A stretch of DNA of 64,000 nucleotides from NCBI GenBank assembly GCA_002238965.1, contig MPNJ01000001.1, positions 310,001 through 374,000 on the forward strand, written 5' to 3'. This document shows, piece after piece, positions 39,942-48,169 of this stretch (position 1 is the first letter of the stretch; each line of letters starts with the position of its first letter). Under the pieces are notes generated by a model. That model was not told where the DNA came from. It was given only the letters and a program-made list of their open reading frames with translations, and made no database searches. The translations under genes and the position numbers were made by a program. This DNA comes from Nitrospinae bacterium bin107 (GTDB taxonomy: Bacteria; UBA8248).

Positions 39942-41024
39942 CTACAACCCTTTCACGTATATGCTGAGCCCCATTCGCCCTGTCGACCCGCCGGGTTGTG
40001 GATCCGAAATCTCATCCGTCTGAACATCTCCTGCCCCATCCACGGCCCGCACCGTCACAGGATAGAATCCGTTTTTCTCAAAACGCATGGGAAATGCCCA
40101 GAGGCTCCAGGCGAGAGGCCCCAGCGGCTTCTTGAGCAATGCGGGCGCCCAGGGCCGAGAATACTTCCCCTGTCCATAAGTCACTTCCACCCTGTGGATT
40201 CCCCGCTCCCCCGCGAATGCGGAGCCCACGAGCCAGACTTCAGACGCCTGAACCTCCACGCGCCTTCTGGGAGCCTCGAACCGGCTGAGCGTCTCCACAA
40301 TCGCCTCATCGGACCAGCCTCTCCTTTGCCAATAGCCGCCATGGCCCTTCGTCGTAATCTCAATGGATTCAATCCACTTGACGTTCTTGAGGCCGTAAGT
40401 CCCAGGCAATAGAAGTCTGAGCGGAGCGCCATGATCCCGGGGAAGAATTTCCCCGTTCATACGGGTGCAAAGAAGCGTTCTCGAATCGAATGCCTGCTCG
40501 ATAGATATCGCATCATGGTATCCATCCGCCGCGCGAAAAATCACCCTGGCGGAAACCGAGCGGCGAACGTTTTCCTCCACACCGGAGCGCTCAAGGAGGG
40601 TCTTGAGCGGCACTCCCTCCCACAAGGCGTTCCCTATCTGCCCGCCGCCCACCGGGTTTCCGATGCAGGTCATCGTCGCCCAGGTTTTCTCCTGCCTGAG
40701 CGCGCTCAACTCCGCGTAAGCAACGGAAAGAGGCTCGGTTACTTCACCCTTGACGTTCAGCCGCCATTCCCGGCGGGAGAGCTTGGGCGCTGAATGGCCG
40801 ATGCTCTGCACGTAGAATTTGTCATTCGCCGTGACTTCGGGAACCACACGCGCGGCGAACTCGAGGATGCCCTCTCCGGGCCTGGGCGTCTCGACGGGAC
40901 GGCTGTTCAGCCAGTCGAACAGGCGGCCCATCATCGAGGCCTGCGCGTCGCGCGGGATTCCGACCACGGCCAGGGGCGCGACTCGCCCCGCAACCTGCAG
41001 CAAGCGGCGTCTGGTGACGTTCAT
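39942..41024 (-). CDS. Sulfite-oxidase-family molybdopterin oxidoreductase
   Basis: It has 360 residues. The N terminus has a twin-arginine-like start (TRRRLLQVAG), so export by Tat is likely. The molybdenum-ligating Cys120 is in MTCIGNPVGGG, followed by RDHGAPLRLLLPGTYGLKNVKW, typical of the oxidoreductase_molyb domain. The C-terminal ~120 residues form the Mo-co dimerisation domain (SAFAGERGIHRVEVTYGQGK ... YPVTVRAVDGAG). No heme domain is fused. The substrate may be sulfite, a sulfoxide or another oxyanion. It lies alone next to the right copy of the long inverted repeat. Confidence 0.9.
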   Translation of the reverse strand: MNVTRRRLLQVAGRVAPLAVVGIPRDAQASMMGRLFDWLNSRPVETPRPGEGILEFAARVVPEVTANDKFYVQSIGHSAPKLSRREWRLNVKGEVTEPLSVAYAELSALRQEKTWATMTCIGNPVGGGQIGNALWEGVPLKTLLERSGVEENVRRSVSARVIFRAADGYHDAISIEQAFDSRTLLCTRMNGEILPRDHGAPLRLLLPGTYGLKNVKWIESIEITTKGHGGYWQRRGWSDEAIVETLSRFEAPRRRVEVQASEVWLVGSAFAGERGIHRVEVTYGQGKYSRPWAPALLKKPLGPLAWSLWAFPMRFEKNGFYPVTVRAVDGAGDVQTDEISDPQPGGSTGRMGLSIYVKGL

Positions 41025-41044
41025 GGCGCTCCTTAACCAAGAAA

Positions 41045-41477
41045 ACCGCCCCCGATTCTACGATAAAACCGCCGATTCGCGAAATTAACGCCCATCACCC
41101 CCGCACCTGCCCGCAGATCCGCGCATTTGCCGTCATCGCGTGAATAGCTGTCCATGACAGAATTCTCCTGCGCCCGGATTCCGCGGCGGGCCCCGGCCGC
41201 CGGAACCGGTTTTCGCAGGCGCATCTGCCTGCATCCGGGCACCGCAATTCCCCGCATTTCCCCTCGATAATTTATCGAAAAACCCCGTGAATTTATCTAT
41301 ATTTATCGAATTTTTCGGATATAAAACCCGACCGATGAGGGAGGGTTTCACGCGAGCGATGAGCGAGCGTTTGACTCGACCGGGGAGGGTTTCCGTATCC
41401 GGGAGCGAAGCGGCCAGCTCCGCCATGATACCGGAATCCCCCGAATCCGCGCGAAAGGCAAATGCGGGCAAATGCGC
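41045..41477 (-). repeat. Long dispersed repeat, right copy (~433 bp, inverted)
   Basis: Reverse complement of 27096-27529, so the two copies bracket about 13.5 kb. It starts 21 bases upstream of the start codon of the molybdopterin gene. The remaining gap to 41602 has no gene I can support. Confidence 0.88.
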
Positions 41478-41602
41478 CCCCGGCTCGATGGCGGCGCCCC
41501 GATAAACCCTCCGACGCAAACGCGTTCGTGGGGATGAAGGTCAACCGCGGCCGGCGAGTGATTGACCCCCGTTGCGCGCCCGTCCCGCCCCGCCTGCGCC
41601 GC

Positions 41603-42661
41603 TCAGGAAACCGCCGTTCGCGTCCCGGCATTCCCCTGTTTCTCCAGCGGGAAATGGCAGGCGGTTTCGACGCCACCGGGATAAGGCGCCAGCACCGGCA
41701 TTTCCTGTCGGCACCTCTCTTCTCTTTGGGGACACCGGCTGTAAAACCGGCAGACCTGCGGGGAGGGGTCGACGGGGCTCATCGGCTCGCCGGTCAATCG
41801 CACACGCTCGCTGCGCTCGGTCGTGTCGATGGCGGGTATGGCGGAGAGGAGCGCCCGGGTGTAGGGGTGGCGCGGGCGGCGCAGGATTTCCCCGGTGGGC
41901 CCGGCCTCCACGATTTTGCCGAGATACATCACCAGAACCCGCTGACAGAGCAGCCGGACGACGTTCAGGTCATGGGAGACGAACAGGTAGCTCATCCCGA
42001 GGCGGTTTTTCAGATCTTCGAGGAGATGCAGGATGACCGCCTGAACCGAAACGTCCAGGGCGGAGGTGGGCTCGTCCAGAACCAGGAGAGAGGGGTCCAG
42101 GGCTATCGCGCGGGCGATTCCGACCCGCGCCTTCTGTCCGCCCGAGAGTTGATGCGGATACCGGCCCAGGAACTCCGGCGCGAGACCCACCAGCTCGCAG
42201 AGTTCCTCCACGCGCATTCTCAACCCGGGGCCGCGCCGCATCCCGCCCAGGCGCAGGAGCGGGTCGGCAATCGCCCGAAAAGTGGTGAATCCGGGATTCA
42301 GGCTTTCCGTCGGGTCCTGGAACACCATCTGGATTTTCCGGCGCATCTCGCCCTGGATGAATCGGCCCGCCGGAATCCCCCCGATGTTCCTGCCCTCGAA
42401 GGCGATGGCGCCCGATGTCGGGTCCAGCAGGCGGGCGATCAATCGGGCGAGGGTGGACTTCCCGCAGCCGGACTCGCCGACGAGGCCGACGCTCTCCCCC
42501 GCTTGTATCGAGAAAGTCACGCCGTCCACGGCATGGAGATAGCCCGCCTCGCCTCGTTCTTCGGCCCCCACGCCCCGCAGCGAATTCCAGACCCTTCCCG
42601 CCGCTCCACTCCGGCGGATCGGGAACTTCTTCATGAGGTCGACGATTTGGAGCAGAGCCAT
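41603..42661 (-). CDS. Dipeptide/oligopeptide ABC transporter ATP-binding protein (DppF/OppF)
   Basis: It has 352 residues from the ATG at 42661; the longer frame to 42772 runs back into the preceding gene. Walker A is GESGCGKS, the signature LSGGQKARV and Walker B LLVLDEPTSALD. The C-terminal oligo_HPY domain has the cysteines of CRFYSRCPQREERC, which suggests the usual iron-sulfur-type or Zn cluster of these subunits. Its ATG overlaps the stop of the upstream ATPase gene. It is last in the five-gene unit. Confidence 0.94.
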   Translation of the reverse strand: MALLQIVDLMKKFPIRRSGAAGRVWNSLRGVGAEERGEAGYLHAVDGVTFSIQAGESVGLVGESGCGKSTLARLIARLLDPTSGAIAFEGRNIGGIPAGRFIQGEMRRKIQMVFQDPTESLNPGFTTFRAIADPLLRLGGMRRGPGLRMRVEELCELVGLAPEFLGRYPHQLSGGQKARVGIARAIALDPSLLVLDEPTSALDVSVQAVILHLLEDLKNRLGMSYLFVSHDLNVVRLLCQRVLVMYLGKIVEAGPTGEILRRPRHPYTRALLSAIPAIDTTERSERVRLTGEPMSPVDPSPQVCRFYSRCPQREERCRQEMPVLAPYPGGVETACHFPLEKQGNAGTRTAVS

Positions 42662-43632
42662 CAGAGAGGATACCGGCAGGCGACGAGATGGCCGGCTCCC
42701 GTCCCCAGGCGGGGAAGCGGGGACTCCAGGCAATCCCGGGCGAAGCGTTCGCACCGCTCGCTGTAGCGGCAAGCCGGGAGTTCCGCGCGCAGGTCCGGCA
42801 GGTTGCCGGGAATCGAAGAAAGCTCGGCGAGGTCTCTGCTCGCATTCGGCGTGGCCCCGATGAGTTTCGCCGTGTAGGGATGCCGCGGACGCATGAACAG
42901 GTGTTCGGTATCGGCCACTTCGACGACGTGCCCCGAGTGCATGACGATTATCTTGTCGCAGTATTCCGCAGCGAGCCCCAGGTCGTGCGTGATGAGGATC
43001 GTTCCCATGTTTCTCTCACGCGCCGCGTCCTGGATGAGGTCCATGATCACCGCCTGTGTCGTGACGTCCAGGCCCGTCACGGGTTCGTCCGCTATCAGGA
43101 GCCATGGGTTGGAGGAGATGGCGATCGCTATCATCACGCGCTGGCACATGCCGCCGGAGAGTTCGAACGGGTAGGCGCGGTAGCGCTTCTCAGGGTCCGG
43201 GATGCGGACCTGGTTGAGCAGATCGAGTGCGCGCGCGCGAATCTGCCGGCCGCGGAAGCTGCTGTGTCGATAGATGACGTCCTCGAGTTGTCTTCCGATG
43301 GTCCGGATGGGATTGAGCGCCGTTCTCGGGCTCTGGAAGATCATGGAGAGCTCACGTCCTCGCATTTCCTGTAGCTCTTGCTGGGACTTCTCGAACAGAG
43401 AGATGCCCCCGAAAACTATCCGGCCCGAGGTGATTCTCGCCGCCGGGTCCGAGATTCCCATGATGGCGTAAGACATCACGGACTTTCCCGAGCCGCTCTC
43501 GCCGACGACGCCGACCGTCTGTCCCTTTTCGATCTGGAAACTGACGTTCTCGAGGGCCTTGACGACGCCGGTGCGTGTGCGGAATTCGAGCGAGAGATCC
43601 TCGACGACCAGAAGCGGGTTCCGTGATTCCAT
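42661..43632 (-). CDS. Dipeptide/oligopeptide ABC transporter ATP-binding protein (DppD/OppD)
   Basis: It has 323 residues from the ATG at 43632 (a GTG is one codon upstream). Walker A is GESGSGKS, the signature LSGGMCQRV and Walker B LLIADEPVTGLDV. The C-terminal end has the Cys cluster CRYSERCERFARDC. The start overlaps the permease stop and the stop overlaps the next ATPase start. Confidence 0.94.
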   Translation of the reverse strand: MESRNPLLVVEDLSLEFRTRTGVVKALENVSFQIEKGQTVGVVGESGSGKSVMSYAIMGISDPAARITSGRIVFGGISLFEKSQQELQEMRGRELSMIFQSPRTALNPIRTIGRQLEDVIYRHSSFRGRQIRARALDLLNQVRIPDPEKRYRAYPFELSGGMCQRVMIAIAISSNPWLLIADEPVTGLDVTTQAVIMDLIQDAARERNMGTILITHDLGLAAEYCDKIIVMHSGHVVEVADTEHLFMRPRHPYTAKLIGATPNASRDLAELSSIPGNLPDLRAELPACRYSERCERFARDCLESPLPRLGTGAGHLVACRYPL

Positions 43633-44477
43633 CACGTCCTCATTCTCGGGTCGATCAGGTCTCGAAGGCCGTCACCCAGAAGGTTGAAGCACAGCACGGC
43701 GAGCATCAGGGCGGCTCCGGGGAAGATGGCCAGCCACCACTCGCCTGAAACGATAAACTTCGCGCCCTCGGCCACCATGATCCCCCACTCGGGCGTCGGG
43801 GGCCGGACGCCGAGGCCGATGAAGGAGAGTCCCGCCGCATTCAGTATGGCGTAACCCATGTTCAGCGAAATCTGAACCATCATCGGCGGCATGATGTTGG
43901 GCCCCATGTGGAAGAGCAGAATCCGCCCGTGCCCGTTTCCTGAAAGGCGCGCCGCCTCCACGAACCCCGCCTCGCGGCGTGAATTCGCCTCGGCCCGCGC
44001 CACGCGCGCATAGAAGGGAAAGTTGATGACGGCCGTGGTATAGACGATGTTCTCGATCGTATTTCCCAGAGCCGATACGATGCCCATGGCCAGCACGAAA
44101 AGGGGAAACGCCATGATGGTGTCGGTGAGGCGGCTGATGAGTTTGTCCGTCACCCCTCCGAAGTAGCCCGCGCAAACGCCGGCGACGCTTCCCGCGACGA
44201 AGGAGAGCGAAACGGCCGCCACCGATATCGCCAGGTCGAGCCGTGTGGCCGTAATCACGCGGCTGAAAACGTCCCGCCCCAGATTGTCCGTGCCGAACGG
44301 ATGCGCCCACGTGGGCGGCTTGAGGGCGTTGGCCGTGTCGCTGGCGAGGGGGTCGTAGGGTGCAATCCAGGGGCCGAACAAACCGAGAGCCATCAGCAGG
44401 AAGAAAAGGATGAAGGAGAAAAACGTGACCGGATTCTCACCCATCACGTAGCGCAGGTGCTGCATGTGGGCTTTCAT
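43632..44477 (-). CDS. Dipeptide/oligopeptide ABC transporter permease (DppC/OppC)
   Basis: It has 281 residues, an N-terminal OppC-type segment (FSFILFFLLMALGLFGPWIAPYDPL) and the GTDNLGRDVFSRVI motif, then five further helices with the EAA loop EAARLSGNGHGRILLFHMGPN. It starts 4 nt after the other permease gene ends. Confidence 0.94.
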   Translation of the reverse strand: MKAHMQHLRYVMGENPVTFFSFILFFLLMALGLFGPWIAPYDPLASDTANALKPPTWAHPFGTDNLGRDVFSRVITATRLDLAISVAAVSLSFVAGSVAGVCAGYFGGVTDKLISRLTDTIMAFPLFVLAMGIVSALGNTIENIVYTTAVINFPFYARVARAEANSRREAGFVEAARLSGNGHGRILLFHMGPNIMPPMMVQISLNMGYAILNAAGLSFIGLGVRPPTPEWGIMVAEGAKFIVSGEWWLAIFPGAALMLAVLCFNLLGDGLRDLIDPRMRT

Positions 44478-44481
44478 TCAC

Positions 44482-45507
44482 TCAGCCTTCCAGCCCGATC
44501 CGCGGATCGACCACCGTATAGAGGATGTCGATCGCCAGGTTCAGGAGCACGTACATCAACGCCATGGCCAGAACGAAACCCTGCACGGCGGCGTAGTCCG
44601 AGGCGATGAGGGCCTCGATGGCGAACGAACCGATGCCCGGCCAGGCGAAGACTTTCTCCACCAGAACATTCGCTCCCAGCAAAAAAGAAAACACCATGCC
44701 GAGCGTGGTGAGGACGGGGAGAATGGCGTTTTGAAAGGCATAGACCCACAGCACCGTCCGGCGTGACAGGCCGCTCGCCCGCGCCGTGCGAACGAAGTCG
44801 CTCGACAGAACCCCCAGCATGGCGGCCCTCGTCATCCGCGCGAGCGGGGCCAGGGCGAAGATTCCCAGAGTCGAGGCGGGGAGAATCATCTGGGAGAATG
44901 ATGCCCTGAATACCTCGAGATCACCCGCGATGAGGCTGTCGATCAGGTAGAAGCCCGTGACGTGATCGGGAGCGATGTGGATGATGCCCAGGCGTCCGAG
45001 CGGAGCGGGCGAGAGCCCCAGCAGAAAATAGAAGATATAGACGAGGAACAAGCCGGTGAAGAAGGTGGGCAGCGAAACCCCGATGGTCACAACGAGACGG
45101 CAGAGGTGATCGATGAGTGAATTGGGCCGCGTGGCCGCCAGTATTCCCAGGGGGATGGCGATGGCGACGGCGAGAAACAAGCCCATGAACGTGAGTTCGA
45201 GCGAAGCCGGAAGCCGCGTGGCGAGTTCTTCGATGACGGGTTGGCCCGTGCTGATGGATTTGCCCAGATCACCATGCGCGAGATTCTGGAGGTAGACCCA
45301 GAATTGTTCGGGCCAGCTTTTGTCGAGTCCCAGAGAGGCGCGAATCTCGGCGATGGATTTCTCATCCGCCGCAGGCCCGGCGAAGAACACCGCCGGATCG
45401 CCCGGCAAGGCCCGCGTCAGGATAAACGTCACCACGATGATCCCCATCACGACCGGCGCCGCCTGGAGGAGACGCCGGCCGATCAGGAATAGGGAATCGC
45501 GTTTCAT
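44482..45507 (-). CDS. Dipeptide/oligopeptide ABC transporter permease (DppB/OppB)
   Basis: It has 341 residues from the ATG at 45507 (TTG one codon earlier). First helix VVMGIIVVTFILTRALPGDPA, then LGLDKSWPEQFWVYLQNLA, the DppB-type N-terminal block, and the EAA loop FVRTARASGLSRRTVLWVYA. The ribosome site is GGGGGGG. Confidence 0.94.
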   Translation of the reverse strand: MKRDSLFLIGRRLLQAAPVVMGIIVVTFILTRALPGDPAVFFAGPAADEKSIAEIRASLGLDKSWPEQFWVYLQNLAHGDLGKSISTGQPVIEELATRLPASLELTFMGLFLAVAIAIPLGILAATRPNSLIDHLCRLVVTIGVSLPTFFTGLFLVYIFYFLLGLSPAPLGRLGIIHIAPDHVTGFYLIDSLIAGDLEVFRASFSQMILPASTLGIFALAPLARMTRAAMLGVLSSDFVRTARASGLSRRTVLWVYAFQNAILPVLTTLGMVFSFLLGANVLVEKVFAWPGIGSFAIEALIASDYAAVQGFVLAMALMYVLLNLAIDILYTVVDPRIGLEG

Positions 45508-45556
45508 CAATTCGTCCCCCCCTTCAAAGGACGCCCAGCTTTGCTGCGAGCCGGCT

Positions 45557-47218
45557 TCAGGCCTGTTTCGGCAATTTCTTGAACGACCTCACGTCGAGTT
45601 GACGGTGGAACCAGTATTCGTAACCTTCGACGTGCTTTTGCATGGCGACATCGAGATAGGGCTGCCAGAGCGGGATGAGGGGAACGTCCTCAAAGGCGAT
45701 TTTGATGAACGACTTGACGCGCTCCGCGTAGCCGGGGCTGCCCACCGGCATGTGCAGGGTCTCGTCCACCAGCTTGTTCAGCTTCGGGTTGTCGTAGTTC
45801 ATCGAGTTGAACAGGCGCTTGGGCTGGTAGGCCCAGAAGAAATAATACTCTGGGTAATTCAGCCAGCCGCCGAAGTTCTTGAGGTGCATCGCCAGCTTCT
45901 TCTCCACGAGCGCCTTCGTCCGCCAGCCCGAACCGGGGATCTTGTCGAGCTTCGCTTCAATCCCCACCTTCCCGAGTCCTTCCTGGATGAGAAGCGCCGT
46001 CGGCTCCGTCCAGTAGGCGAGCCCGAGGTTGAACGACAGCGTGACCTTGAACCCGTTCGCGTAGCCGGCCTCCTTGAGCAGGGCTTTCGCCTTGGCCGGG
46101 TCGGTGTCGTAGGGGAACGGCTGGGGCCACAGCGTGCCGGCGGGATCGGGTGATTTCGCTCCCCACAGAGGCAGGCCGCGCTCATAGGCCGCCGCCTTGA
46201 ATATCTTCTCGTAAGGCATGGCGTAGGCCATCGCCTGGCGGACCCGCACGTCGGCGAAGGGCTTGAAGTTCAGGTTCAGCCCGACGGCGTGGATGCAGTT
46301 CTCGATGGGGACTCCTGCGATCTTGAGTTTCTTGTTGCTCGTGAGTTCCTTGGTGTCCTTCGGCGGGAGATCGAGGGACACGTCGGCGTCTCCCCGCAGC
46401 AGGAGGGCGCGGCGCGTGGAGGCGGACGCCACCTCGCGTATGATCACCCGCTTCACGCCGGGCAGGGGACCCGACTTCCACGCATCGTTGCGAACGTAAA
46501 CGGTCTGCTGGCCGGGCTTCCAACGCCCCAGCTTGAAGGCGCCGCCCCCTTGCGGGCTTTTGTGCAGATACTCGGTCGCCCACGGGTCGCTCTTCGTGGC
46601 CTTGGCCTTGGCGGCCGCCGAATTGATGATGAGGGGCACGGGAACGCCCAGGTCGGGCAGCGTGAGTTTGCTCTTGCGGATGAAGTTGATTTTGAACGTG
46701 TGCTGACCCACGGCGACGAACTGCTCGGGCTTGATGAGCGAACCCGCCTTCATCTGCACGGCAGGGAAACCGCCGAGCGAAACTGCGCGATCGAAAGACC
46801 ATTTCACGTCATGGGCGGTGACGGGTTTTCCGTCGTGGAACCTGGCGTCTTTGCGAATCTTGAAGGTGACGGACATGCCGTCGGGCGCAAAGCTCCAGGA
46901 TTCCGCCAGTTCCGGTTCTATCTTCTGGTAGTCGTACATCACGTTGCCGTCGGGCAGCTTCTTGCGCCCATAGGTGACGAGGCGGTCGTAGATGTTCACG
47001 GCGACCTGGTAGCTCGGACGGTTGGTTCCCTTCCTGTGGATGTCCATGCTGTTGGGGCCGTTTCCGATCACGACCACGAGCGTGTCGCGGCCAGCTGCCG
47101 CTTCGGCGGGCAGGTATTTCAGGAGCGGCAACAGCCCCGCCCCGGCGGCGGCGCCTGCTCCTATTTTCAGAAAATCACGGCGTTTGACCTGCTTGTTATC
47201 CGGTGCGTTCTGGTTCAT
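45557..47218 (-). CDS. Peptide/nickel ABC transporter substrate-binding protein (SBP_bac_5)
   Basis: It has 553 residues from the ATG at 47218, which follows GGAG. The signal KRRDFLKIGAGAAAGAGLLP suggests Tat export. The body is a type-II binding protein with ELAESWSFAPDGMSVTFKIRKDARFHDGKPVTAHDV, the SBP_bac_5 signature. It starts the opp/dpp-like operon. A urea or nickel role (NikA-like) is possible given the urease on this contig, but nothing in the sequence proves it. Confidence 0.92.
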   Translation of the reverse strand: MNQNAPDNKQVKRRDFLKIGAGAAAGAGLLPLLKYLPAEAAAGRDTLVVVIGNGPNSMDIHRKGTNRPSYQVAVNIYDRLVTYGRKKLPDGNVMYDYQKIEPELAESWSFAPDGMSVTFKIRKDARFHDGKPVTAHDVKWSFDRAVSLGGFPAVQMKAGSLIKPEQFVAVGQHTFKINFIRKSKLTLPDLGVPVPLIINSAAAKAKATKSDPWATEYLHKSPQGGGAFKLGRWKPGQQTVYVRNDAWKSGPLPGVKRVIIREVASASTRRALLLRGDADVSLDLPPKDTKELTSNKKLKIAGVPIENCIHAVGLNLNFKPFADVRVRQAMAYAMPYEKIFKAAAYERGLPLWGAKSPDPAGTLWPQPFPYDTDPAKAKALLKEAGYANGFKVTLSFNLGLAYWTEPTALLIQEGLGKVGIEAKLDKIPGSGWRTKALVEKKLAMHLKNFGGWLNYPEYYFFWAYQPKRLFNSMNYDNPKLNKLVDETLHMPVGSPGYAERVKSFIKIAFEDVPLIPLWQPYLDVAMQKHVEGYEYWFHRQLDVRSFKKLPKQA

Positions 47219-48169
47219 CACTCATCTCCTTCGTTGCGCACGGCGACGCGGGTTGCGGGGAAAATGTTCCATGTAGGTGAAGATTCGAGCCGAAAGAACG
47301 CTGCCGCCCCATTGCTACATTCATCAGGATATGAGCCATACGTGTCTTGTGGGTTTCGTGATCGTTAAATAGGGGTTTCGGGATTGTTTCCCGAATGTTT
47401 CCGGTATGTCGGTCGATGGCGGGAATCACCCGAAGATAATCAATCCCGCCAGATGCGGAAATGAGCGTTCCGGCCATCGTTCCCCGTTCGAACCGGCGCG
47501 ACGCGGGTCTGTTGAAAAAGCCCGATGATGGTGGAATGGCAGTGTAGGGACAACCCTCCGTGGTTGTCCTTTTGCAGGATGGTTACAATCAGGACAGGCA
47601 CGGAGGCCTGTCCTGTATCGGGGTGAATATGATCGACGGGCGGCCACGGGTCGAACTTCCCGAAGAGGGGAGTTCGACGCCCCTACGGGCGGAACCCGAC
47701 CGAGGAGAGGGAAGAATTACTCCCCCCTTGAGGGGGAGTCGCAGAAGCCGAGCGTTTTATGCGAAGGCTGATGCGGTGGGGGGTGAAATGCGATTTATCG
47801 CCACTCCGAGTTATACCCCCCACCGACTCGCTTGCGGGCTTACGCCCTTACCTCGTCGACTCCCCCTCAAGGGGGGAGTGATTCACCCCGACCTACACGG
47901 GCTTTCCCCTCGGGAAGCCCGACCCCCTCAAGGGGGGAGTGGTTGTTGGGGGACTCTGCATGGGGAGAATGGTTTGGGGTGATCCGTAAGGCCTTTTTCA
48001 ACAACCCCGACGCGGGAGCGTTTTCTCGTATCCATCCCCCTCATTTTCTCCTCCCGCCGTTGCCAAAACCGCGCCTCGCCCATAGTATTCCCGCATCGTC
48101 TGATACCGGATGCCGCTCCCTCCTCAGGACGGGAGCGAGCCTACACGAGAGGATACGAAAGGATGCGTC
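47219..48169. repeat. Long intergenic region with repeat cluster (copy 3, inverted)
   Basis: About 950 bases without a convincing gene. 47505-48010 carries the interspersed modules: CTGTTGAAAAAGCCCG, degenerate GGACAACC/GGTTGTCC and GGACAGGC/GCCTGTCC palindromes near 47545-47610, CCCCCCTTGAGGGGGAGTCG, a GGTGGGGGG...CCCCCCACC hairpin pair, GCGAAGGCTGATGCGGTGG and CTCAAGGGGGGAGTG, ending CTTTTTCAACAACCCC. The middle is the inverse of 20745-20815. The rest probably holds the promoters of the peptide-transporter and amidase genes. Confidence 0.75.

Noticed and set aside
41462-42766. 434-codon plus-strand frame opposite the OppF gene
   Set aside because: Shadow of the ATPase; no motif.
45557-47218. 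Assigning the binding protein as NikA because urease is nearby
   Set aside because: The clusters are about 9 kb apart with other genes between; the SBP_bac_5 family covers many ligands and no nickel-site motif is identifiable by eye.
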